Shown: positions 1-4,382 of the stretch, piece by piece
Position numbering within the stretch: position 1 is the stretch's first letter
Layout of the letters: each line of letters opens with the position of its first letter
Source: Candidatus Nomurabacteria bacterium
Lineage (GTDB): Bacteria > Patescibacteriota > Saccharimonadia > Saccharimonadales > Saccharimonadaceae
Assembly: GCA_031287975.1 (NCBI GenBank)
Contig: JAITSF010000005.1
Coordinates: forward strand, 1 to 5,817
Reading direction: 5' to 3'
DNA: 5,817 nt
Notes under the pieces: generated by a model
Told to the model about the DNA's origin: nothing
What the model saw: the letters and a program-made list of their open reading frames with translations, nothing else
Databases searched by the model: none
Program-made: the position numbers and the translations under genes

Positions 1-1437
1 CCCAGTGTTGGGTGGTGGCACCGGCAACGCTGGAATGACGAAATCGTCACCCCGTGTGCCGTCAGCCGAACATTCCCAGTGGCCAGAACCGGCTACTCCC
101 GGTTTGGCCGGGATATCAACCTTTTCCACCCAATTGTGCTGATGGGTTGGTGCTGGGGTAGGCAGAGCCGCAATGGCGCGACCGTCAGTCCGGCCGCACT
201 TTTTGCAAGTCCGAACTTCCCAGCCGGCAATGCCAACCTTGGCTGGGGTTTCCACTATATATGGACCCCAGTCGTGGTCGACGCACTCTGACTTCGCAGT
301 CTTCGGAGTGCTTTCGACCTCCCCAGGACCTTGGTTGTCGTTGCTACCGCGCTCTTCAGCGGCAGCCGGAGATTGGTAAGCCGCGTCCTGATACACATTT
401 TTATGTGCATCAGGGGCGGTCGGCGTTACGGGATCGGGTTCGGGCGGGTCCGGACAATCGTCCGTGCCGCCGGACGGAATCTTTTCGTCGTTCGGTATAA
501 CAACGTTTCCGCACCTAAATAGGGCGTAAACGTCGCGGCCGGACTTGAGGTGCCAGATAATAACTAGCACGTCCTCTCCACCGACGCCTTGACTGTACGA
601 CTTATGAAAAGTCGAACCGTCTGATCCGGTATTGAACAAATTCCGACTCTCTTCGGCGGTCAGATTCCGCCGTTTAGCCGTTGCCGTCTCTAACGCGACC
701 TTAAACTCCAGCCACTTCGCCTCAGCAACTTCCGACATAAATGTCGGCTGTTTATGGGCAAAAGTTTCTGAGTCAACTACTAGTGCGTTGATGTCGAGAA
801 CAACATCAAACGCGGCGTAGTAGTAGGCCGCAAGCACCGCTGGGCGGTGCTTTGCAAAATCCAAAACCAGCTGTGTTACCTCGTTATCACTCAACGACCT
901 ATCAAGGCCGTAGAGTAGAACGTTGTAACGCACTGCCGCATCAGCATCGCGGTCGTCATAAATGACTGACCACGAACCGACCTGGACAGCGTGCCAGCAA
1001 ATTACCGTTGTGGATGTCTCGTTAGCCTTGCGGATTTCCACAAGACCAGCGTGACCGATTTCATCCGCCAGCTGTTGCTCAGGCACGTACTCAATGCCGA
1101 TAACTGCGCCCAAGATAAACTCCTTGAGCGATCCAAGCTTGTCAGCGTTGTCCGGCACTTCGACATTTAGCCATTTGATAGCATCGTCGAGTTTTGCCTC
1201 GTCGACTATATTTCCTTCCTTATCGACGAAACCATTCAAGAAACGCTCCTTGAGCGCTTCTTGTGACAGCTCGTCGTCTGTGACTGCCGTGATGTCAGCC
1301 CAGTCGTCGAGGGCTGTCGCGGCTTGCGGCAACGAAACACCTGCGGCAGGCTGAACGCCGCCGATCGGGTCGTTACAACCCGCCAAAACCGCCACCACAA
1401 CAGCGGCGACGATAACGAGGAAAATTCTCCTCATCAT
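1..1437 (-). CDS. Large secreted lipoprotein-like surface protein with HxW/CxxCG repeats, 3' end outside window
   Basis: Seen: reading the minus strand from ATG at 1437 there is no stop to base 1, giving 479 codons; the C-terminus lies beyond the window. A Shine-Dalgarno AAAGGAAGTG (1443-1452) is 9 nt upstream (from GGA) of the first of two tandem ATGs, so I use 1437. Residues 1-20 form a signal peptide (MMRR then a Val/Ala-rich core) ending in the lipobox LAG-C21, so C21 should be lipidated and the protein displayed outside. Residues about 40-320 look globular (WH and YYY clusters, few Cys) and match no family I recognise. Residues 321-342 are Pro/Asp-rich (PDPPEPDPVTP), and 343-384 are low complexity, a likely stalk. 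Two 39-residue repeats follow (388-426 and 434-472), then PVPPPNTG at the edge. The gene is last of a tight operon, 14 nt after the 96-residue membrane protein. Function unknown; inferred role is surface display or adhesion. Confidence is high for the gene, low for its role. Confidence 0.8.
   Translation of the reverse strand, partial: MMRRIFLVIVAAVVVAVLAGCNDPIGGVQPAAGVSLPQAATALDDWADITAVTDDELSQEALKERFLNGFVDKEGNIVDEAKLDDAIKWLNVEVPDNADKLGSLKEFILGAVIGIEYVPEQQLADEIGHAGLVEIRKANETSTTVICWHAVQVGSWSVIYDDRDADAAVRYNVLLYGLDRSLSDNEVTQLVLDFAKHRPAVLAAYYYAAFDVVLDINALVVDSETFAHKQPTFMSEVAEAKWLEFKVALETATAKRRNLTAEESRNLFNTGSDGSTFHKSYSQGVGGEDVLVIIWHLKSGRDVYALFRCGNVVIPNDEKIPSGGTDDCPDPPEPDPVTPTAPDAHKNVYQDAAYQSPAAAEERGSNDNQGPGEVESTPKTAKSECVDHDWGPYIVETPAKVGIAGWEVRTCKKCGRTDGRAIAALPTPAPTHQHNWVEKVDIPAKPGVAGSGHWECSADGTRGDDFVIPALPVPPPNTG
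22..276 (-). repeat. Two 39-residue HxW...PAKxGxAG...C repeats within the lipoprotein
   Basis: Seen: residues 388-426 (bases 160-276) start HDW and end ALP; residues 434-472 (bases 22-138) start HNW and end ALP. Both hold a PAK-x-G-x-AG block. Unit 1 has C411-K-K-C414-G. Unit 2 keeps only the first Cys (C456) and has Asp459 where the second would be. Known: repeats of the form HxW...C-x2-CG...IPA are common in surface proteins of Firmicutes and Actinobacteria, usually in tandem near a cell-wall anchor. Inferred: unit 1 may bind a metal or form a disulfide, and unit 2 is degenerate. The repeat assignment rests on my alignment by eye. Confidence 0.6.
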
Positions 1438-1442
1438 AGTAA

Positions 1443-1454
1443 CACTTCCTTTCA
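1443..1454 (-). promoter_or_regulatory. Shine-Dalgarno of the lipoprotein gene fused to the upstream stop codon
   Basis: AAAGGAAGTG (1452 down to 1443) precedes the lipoprotein ATG. Its first A is also the last base of the TGA stop of the 96-residue gene (1454-1452), so termination and re-initiation are physically coupled. The same ten bases precede the 96-residue gene at 1754-1745, so the operon reuses one ribosome-binding module. Confidence 0.75.
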
Positions 1455-1742
1455 AATTCGGACCGACGGGCTGCTATGTTTTTCATGACATCGTCCAGTG
1501 ATGTAACAGCCCAGGCCGGTTAAAAGAATCCCGACCACAACAAGTACCGCCGCCCAGAACGGGACGCCAAATCCCGCAATGAGCATGATTATCACACCCA
1601 AAGCCACTGCAGCGGCATAGACTATTCGCTGCGCAAATTTCGGCGCAAATGATAGTCCGATAGCCACGAGTGACACCACGATCAGTGTCACAGCCGCTAC
1701 TGACGCCACAGATACGTTGAACGCCAAGCCTAGAATATTCAT
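1452..1742 (-). CDS. Small three-helix membrane protein, 96 aa
   Basis: Seen: a 96-residue protein that is almost wholly hydrophobic. Predicted membrane segments are about residues 8-32, 40-58 and 62-82, with short basic loops (K35, R39) and a hydrophilic C-terminal tail GRCHEKHSSPSVRI holding C85, H86 and H89. C79 and C85 flank the end of the third helix. The start at 1742 is supported by AAAGGAAGTG with 6 nt between GGA and ATG, and by the ATGA overlap with the 25-codon leader ORF. The lipoprotein gene follows after 14 nt. No cleavable signal peptide or lipobox is evident; helix 1 probably stays in the membrane. I do not recognise the family. Because of the coupling it may help place or stabilise the downstream surface protein, or act as an immunity- or holin-like partner; both are guesses. 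The ORF of 1483-1785 in another frame is an overlapping shadow. Confidence 0.8.
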   Translation of the reverse strand: MNILGLAFNVSVASVAAVTLIVVSLVAIGLSFAPKFAQRIVYAAAVALGVIIMLIAGFGVPFWAAVLVVVGILLTGLGCYITGRCHEKHSSPSVRI

Positions 1743-1816
1743 GACACTTCCTTTCTTTCTTTGATGGACAACAATTTGTTGCCACCCAATAGGGTGGCTG
1801 CGCTTGGACTTTTCAT
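1739..1816 (-). CDS. 25-residue leader ORF upstream of the membrane protein
   Basis: Seen: ATG at 1816, 25 sense codons, stop TGA at 1741-1739 that overlaps the next start as ATGA. The peptide is MKSPSAATLLGGNKLLSIKE followed by RKEVS. It has the strongest Shine-Dalgarno in the window, AAAGGAGGGA at 1835-1826, although the spacing from GGAGG to ATG is long at 11 nt. The peptide is basic, has no membrane segment, and is not enriched in any single amino acid as classical amino-acid attenuators are. Codons 7-12 form a perfect hairpin. Inferred: it serves mainly as a translated leader that couples ribosomes into the membrane-protein gene, or it is a small functional peptide. The ORF is short enough that chance cannot be excluded, but strong SD plus ATGA coupling make it likely to be translated. 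Confidence 0.6.
   Translation of the reverse strand: MKSPSAATLLGGNKLLSIKERKEVS
1766..1798 (-). promoter_or_regulatory. Two mutually exclusive hairpins inside the leader ORF
   Basis: Seen on the mRNA (minus) strand: hairpin 1 is GCCACCC-TATT-GGGTGGC (1798-1781), a perfect 7-bp GC-rich stem. Hairpin 2 is GGCAACA-AAT-TGTTG(T)CC (1783-1766), 7 bp with one bulged T. The GGC at 1783-1781 is used by both, so they cannot form together. Neither is followed by a U-run, so this is not a standard intrinsic attenuator. A ribosome translating the leader ORF would melt hairpin 1 and could favour hairpin 2. Regulation is inferred. Confidence 0.5.
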
Positions 1817-1825
1817 AATGATAAG

Positions 1826-1835
1826 TCCCTCCTTT
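1826..1835 (-). promoter_or_regulatory. Strong Shine-Dalgarno of the leader ORF
   Basis: Minus-strand AAAGGAGGGA, the closest match to the anti-Shine-Dalgarno complement in the window. It fixes the ATG at 1816 as the probable first start codon of the operon. Confidence 0.7.
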
Positions 1836-1936
1836 CAGCCGCCCCTACAACAGAGGAAGCGGAGTTGATGACGTGGCCGACCGAATGACCGGCACGGTTG
1901 CCGTCCGCGCAGTGCTGCGCAGCTTTTAAACTACAC

Positions 1937-1980
1937 GTAGGCAACACTCTGTCGAGAAATCTCAACAGGGTGTTGCCTAC
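1937..1980. repeat. 44-nt near-perfect inverted repeat
   Basis: Arms of 16 nt, GTAGGCAACACTCTGT and ACAGGGTGTTGCCTAC, pair with one mismatch (a T·G wobble when read as RNA from the plus strand, C·A from the minus). Inside them GAGA-AA-TCTC adds a further 4-bp stem. No T-run follows on either strand, so it does not look like a rho-independent terminator. It could be the main stem of the leader RNA, a protein-binding site, or a remnant of a small mobile hairpin element. Confidence 0.8.
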
Positions 1981-2088
1981 GGTCGCCAAAAACCGTTCAC
2001 ATATTCTGTATGAACAATTTCACACAGAAACAATCTGATTTGTTAAATGGCGTTAACTGCTTTAAAACCTCCGTCTCTCGCACTTAAC

Positions 2089-2123
2089 ATTATAACCATA
2101 TCAAACTTAATCGTTTTTGTCAA
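2089..2123 (-). promoter_or_regulatory. Probable promoter of the lipoprotein operon
   Basis: On the minus strand a consensus TTGACA lies at 2123-2118 and a consensus TATAAT at 2094-2089, but they are 23 nt apart, too far for one normal promoter. TATGGT at 2100-2095 has the ideal 17-nt spacing to TTGACA. Either TTGACA/TATGGT is the pair, or TATAAT works with an activator. Transcription would start near 2082-2090, giving a leader of roughly 265 nt. Confidence 0.5.
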
Positions 2124-2151
2124 TATGTTTTGTAATTATTACAACATATTG
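2121..2151. promoter_or_regulatory. Operator-like dyad overlapping the -35 box
   Basis: CAATATG (2121-2127) and CATATTG (2145-2151) are perfect inverted copies. Between them TGTAAT-T-ATTACA (2131-2143) is another perfect dyad. The outer arm overlaps the TTGACA at 2118-2123. The layout suits a dimeric repressor or activator at the operon promoter. I cannot name the regulator, and no regulator gene is in the window. Confidence 0.5.
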
Positions 2152-2164
2152 GCAATAGCGCGCT

Positions 2165-2368
2165 TCATGGATTGGCTACAACAGAGTAGATAATCCCTAT
2201 CTTATAATCCCCAGCTACCTGTTCTCGATCAATCTTCGTTCCGTAGTAGAATGTGGTGTTGTCACCGATTTCGTTGGCGAAGGTGTTGTTGAAAAACAAG
2301 TTTAAGTATTGTTTGCAAGCTCTTAGGACTTCGCTGGCAATATTACCTATTTGTTGTAAAATATTCAT
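2165..2368 (-). CDS. Hypothetical small protein, 67 aa
   Basis: Seen: ATG at 2368, preceded by GAGG with a 6-nt gap (AACGAGGTTGTAA-ATG), and TGA at 2167-2165. The protein has a helical N-terminus (MNILQQIGNIASEVLRACKQ) and a Tyr/Asn-rich second half (NNTFANEIGDNTTFYYGTK, then a short beta-like tail ending in VVANP). It has one Cys and no signal peptide or membrane segment. Codon choice looks coding and the SD is reasonable, so it is probably real, but I see no clear promoter. It stands alone between the operon's dyad and the divergent carbonic anhydrase gene. It could be an intact small protein or a remnant of a longer one; I recognise no family. Confidence 0.5.
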   Translation of the reverse strand: MNILQQIGNIASEVLRACKQYLNLFFNNTFANEIGDNTTFYYGTKIDREQVAGDYKIGIIYSVVANP

Positions 2369-2468
2369 TTACAACCTCGTTGATAATTTGGAGCAAGCAG
2401 GCAAGCCCACCGCCCCAAACTTATCAGCACGAAAATCGACCAGGATGGTGGGGCTACAAAAACCGTCC
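2369..2468. other. Intergenic gap with weak interrupted inverted repeat
   Basis: Between the divergent 67-residue and carbonic anhydrase genes. AGCCCACC (2404-2411) pairs with GGTGGGGCT (2447-2455) with one bulged base and a loop of about 35 nt. No T-run follows in a useful place, so I do not call a terminator, and I find no convincing minus-strand promoter. Confidence 0.3.
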
Positions 2469-2496
2469 TTGTATTATTTTCTGGTTATGCTAGAAT
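2469..2496 (+). promoter_or_regulatory. Extended -10 promoter of carbonic anhydrase, leaderless transcript
   Basis: TTGTAT (2469-2474), 16-nt spacer, then TGC-TAGAAT (extended -10, TAGAAT at 2491-2496). Only 6 nt (CTCCTG) separate the -10 box from the ATG at 2503, so transcription should start at or next to the A of the start codon. No Shine-Dalgarno is present. Confidence 0.7.
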
Positions 2497-2502
2497 CTCC
2501 TG

Positions 2503-3096
2503 ATGGAAAAAATTAACATTAACCCAAACAGCCCGCCAGAGCTGATATTTGAACAAATGCTGGCAAATAATAAACTTTATCAACAATCGACCGCCAACAG
2601 CAGCGATATTTCGGCTACACGGCGGACCGAGACGGCGCGGGACGGTCAAGCTCCCTATGCGGCGGTTTTAACTTGCGCCGATTCACGAGTTGCACCGGAG
2701 CATATTTTTATGGCTGGCGTGGGCGAGCTGTTTAGTGTCCGTTCGGCCGGCAACACTGTCGGTGCTGAAGCGCTGGGCAGTATTGAATACGCTGTCGGGC
2801 ATCTCGGTGTTCGGCTGATTATCGTAATGGGACACAGTCATTGCGGCGCAGTGGTAGCCGCTATGAATCAAAACCAGCCGACCGGCGACAGCGCCCTGAG
2901 CCAGCTAATTGCTCACATTCACAACAATATCGCCAGCGCCGACGACGAAACCGCCGCTGTCCGGCTCAATATTGAAAACGAAATATCCAACCTATCAAAA
3001 AGCCCCGAGCTAGCCGCCGACCAATCTTCCGGTCGGATACTAATTCGCGGCGTTATCTACGACATCGCCAGCGGCGAAATTGAACCTGTCTCCTAA
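2503..3096 (+). CDS. Beta-class carbonic anhydrase
   Basis: Catalyses reversible hydration of CO2 to bicarbonate in the cytoplasm with a zinc ion. Seen: 197 residues with the two beta-class signatures. CADSR (58-62) supplies zinc ligand C58 and the D60-R62 dyad; GHSHCG (110-115) supplies zinc ligands H111 and C114. Further family landmarks are FSVRSAGNTV (77-86), the helix after LGSIEYAV (91-98), and the C-terminal strand RGVIYDIASGEIEPV. There is no signal peptide, and the length is usual for the family. Start: ATG 2503 is the only sensible one and has no SD; the -10 box 6 nt upstream implies a leaderless mRNA. It stands alone, with the tRNA-Leu promoter about 40 nt downstream and no clear terminator between. 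Inferred role: bicarbonate supply or pH balance in a cell with few metabolic routes. Family assignment is very secure; activity is not shown. Confidence 0.95.
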   Translation: MEKININPNSPPELIFEQMLANNKLYQQSTANSSDISATRRTETARDGQAPYAAVLTCADSRVAPEHIFMAGVGELFSVRSAGNTVGAEALGSIEYAVGHLGVRLIIVMGHSHCGAVVAAMNQNQPTGDSALSQLIAHIHNNIASADDETAAVRLNIENEISNLSKSPELAADQSSGRILIRGVIYDIASGEIEPVS

Positions 3097-3135
3097 TTAT
3101 ATCACACTTTTCCTTTCTTGTCAATATTCACCCTA

Positions 3136-3164
3136 TTGCAAAGCCTAAAACAAGCTGCTATAAT
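3136..3164 (+). promoter_or_regulatory. Promoter of tRNA-Leu
   Basis: TTGCAA (3136-3141), ideal 17-nt spacer, TGC-TATAAT (TATAAT at 3159-3164). This is an extended -10 promoter of near-consensus quality, with expected start about 3171, some 20 nt before the mature tRNA. Confidence 0.8.
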
Positions 3165-3173
3165 AAGCTGGTA

Positions 3174-3189
3174 AATTAAAATTTTAATT
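3174..3189. repeat. 16-bp perfect AT palindrome before tRNA-Leu
   Basis: AATTAAAATTTTAATT is fully self-complementary and ends 2 nt before the tRNA. Its second half, TTTTAATT, recurs at 3285-3292 just after the tRNA, so the mature tRNA is flanked by an 8-bp direct repeat. All-AT composition makes chance plausible; it might mark precursor processing ends. Confidence 0.5.
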
Positions 3190-3191
3190 GT

Positions 3192-3278
3192 GCCGCAGTG
3201 GCGGAATTGGTAGACGCGCTAGACTCAAAATCTTGTGAGCTTCGGCTCGTGCCGGTTCAAGTCCGGCCTGCGGTACCA
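3192..3278 (+). tRNA. tRNA-Leu (anticodon CAA)
   Basis: An 87-nt class II tRNA that I could fold by hand. Acceptor GCCGCAG/CTGCGGT (G1·U72 wobble), D arm GCG/CGC, anticodon loop CTCAAAA giving CAA (reads UUG), long variable arm with stem GAGC/GCTC capped by TTCG, T arm GCCGG-TTCAAGT-CCGGC, discriminator A73 and an encoded CCA. The anticodon stem CTAGA/TCTTG has one T·T mismatch (28·42). It has its own promoter. The sortase gene starts 33 nt downstream with no clear terminator between, so read-through is possible. Confidence 0.95.
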
Positions 3279-3302
3279 TTGAGCTTTTAATTATAAAAAC
3301 TC

Positions 3303-3308
3303 GGTGGG
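3303..3308 (+). promoter_or_regulatory. Weak ribosome-binding site of the sortase gene
   Basis: GGTGGG ends 3 nt before ATG 3312. Only the GGTG part matches the Shine-Dalgarno complement. No extended -10 box like those at the neighbouring genes is seen, so expression may come from tRNA-Leu read-through or from a weak TATAAA-like box near 3292. Confidence 0.35.
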
Positions 3309-3311
3309 AAT

Positions 3312-4382
3312 ATGGCACACGATATTACTAAAACCAACTCACGCTCAACCCCGACGGCGCGCCCAGCGCCAACTTTGACGCGTCCAGTGGCTGTGCCAGC
3401 GCGGGATTTGCCGAAAATCGAGCGCGCTCAGCCGGTCAACCACAACCAAGCCAACAAAGCCGCCCGCCGCCAAGCCGAAGCCGAATCGCGCCGCCGTTAC
3501 CACGCCGCCTGGCAGGAATATTACCAAAAGTATTACCAACATTATTATCTCAAACAACTCGAAGACCAAAAGCGCCAATTTGAGTCCGACACCAAAGACC
3601 AACTGCCGCCCGAACAGCGCGCCGCTGACGAGCTGCGCCGCCAACTGCTTAGCCGAATCTCTGAGAATGCTGTTAAAATCAAAAAATCCAAGCATTTCAA
3701 GCCGATTTTGGCTGGGCTGGTGGCAGTTCTTCTGATAGTTTTTATCCAGTACAACCAACTGCTGTCGGCGGGTCTGCATAGTTTGATTTCGCCAGCCGAC
3801 GGTTCGAGTATTATCATCGCCGCCAACGCCAACCGGCCGGATAGCCAAAACCCGACATTGTTAATCCCCAAACTCAGCGTCCGCGCGCCGATAATTTTTG
3901 ACGCCGCCAACCAAACCGAAGCCGGATCGCAGGAAGCGCTCGAACAAGGTGTCGTCAGCTGGCCGGTGGACGGCGCTAGCGCCAAGCCGGGGCAGTACGG
4001 CAACAGCGTCATACTGGGGCATAGCTCCAGCGACATTTTCAATTCCGGACAATATAAATTCATTTTTGTCCAGCTTAACCGGCTGAACTTGGGTGATTTA
4101 TTTTATATTGACTATGAAAATGTGCGGTATTCTTATGAAATAATTGACAAAAAAATCATCGCGCCGACCGATTTGCAAGCCCTCAATCTTGGCGAATCAG
4201 CGCCGTTCGCCAGCCTGATAACTTGCGACCCGCCCGGCACAACCCTCAATCGCCTAGTTGTCATCGGTCGCCAAATCAGCCCCAAACCCAGCTCCGCAGC
4301 CGAAACCCAAAGCACACCAGATACCAAAAACCAAGATATCCCAGGCAACCCGCCGACCCTGTTTGAGCGACTGTTTAATTAG
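3312..4382 (+). CDS. Membrane-anchored sortase with Tyr-rich cytoplasmic tail
   Basis: A cysteine transpeptidase that cleaves a sorting motif in exported proteins and joins them to the cell surface or to each other. Seen: 356 residues. Residues 1-128 are Pro/Ala-rich then strongly basic and Tyr-rich (WQEYYQKYYQHYYLKQ, 67-82); one membrane helix is at about 130-148; the sortase domain is 180-322 (starts LLIPKLSVRAPI, then PGQYGNSVILGHSS); a polar low-complexity tail 323-356 has no second helix. Catalytic residues are visible: H237 in LGHSS, C305 in LITCDPPGT and R314 in LNRLVVIG. The topology puts the tail inside and the catalytic domain outside. I do not assign a sortase class; absence of a C-terminal helix disfavours class C pilin sortases. 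The start has only a weak RBS. The 3' end overlaps the PEGA gene by 8 bp. A possible substrate motif (PPNTG) is at the left edge of the window. The family is secure, the substrate is not. Confidence 0.9.
   Translation: MAHDITKTNSRSTPTARPAPTLTRPVAVPARDLPKIERAQPVNHNQANKAARRQAEAESRRRYHAAWQEYYQKYYQHYYLKQLEDQKRQFESDTKDQLPPEQRAADELRRQLLSRISENAVKIKKSKHFKPILAGLVAVLLIVFIQYNQLLSAGLHSLISPADGSSIIIAANANRPDSQNPTLLIPKLSVRAPIIFDAANQTEAGSQEALEQGVVSWPVDGASAKPGQYGNSVILGHSSSDIFNSGQYKFIFVQLNRLNLGDLFYIDYENVRYSYEIIDKKIIAPTDLQALNLGESAPFASLITCDPPGTTLNRLVVIGRQISPKPSSAAETQSTPDTKNQDIPGNPPTLFERLFN

Larger units (their letters stand above)
1817..2082 (-). promoter_or_regulatory. Long structured 5' untranslated leader RNA (possible cis-regulatory RNA)
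   Basis: This stretch lies between the likely transcription start (about 2082, if the -10 box is at 2089-2094) and the leader ORF. No coding frame is convincing. On the mRNA strand I see a series of potential stems: CAGA/TCTG with a 5-nt loop, GTTCA/TGAAC (1993-2013), ACGGT/ACCGT, the long 44-nt hairpin at 1937-1980, GCGCA/TGCGC (1907-1920) next to the palindrome GCTGCGCAGC, and CGGCA-ACCG-TGCCG. It matches no riboswitch class I know by eye. A CUUCCU element (1859-1854) is complementary to the AGGAAG core of both downstream Shine-Dalgarno sites. Function as a sensor or as an RNA-protein binding leader is inference. Confidence 0.45.

Noticed and set aside
79..1354. Several short plus-strand ORFs
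   Set aside because: All lie opposite the 479-codon open frame on the minus strand and lack ribosome-binding sites.
1483..1785. 100-residue Cys-rich minus-strand ORF
   Set aside because: Out-of-frame overlap with the 96-residue membrane protein; its start falls inside the leader ORF and has no SD.
1907..1928. Plus-strand hairpin GCGCA-GTGC-TGCGC followed by TTTT as a terminator
   Set aside because: Stem of only 5 bp, T-run of 4 interrupted by AAA, and no plus-strand gene upstream for it to terminate.
2253..2516. 87-residue plus-strand ORF
   Set aside because: Antisense to the 67-residue ORF, no SD, runs through the carbonic anhydrase promoter and into its start.
3345..4063. Two long minus-strand ORFs (167 and 172 aa)
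   Set aside because: Antisense to the sortase, whose catalytic residues prove the plus-strand frame.
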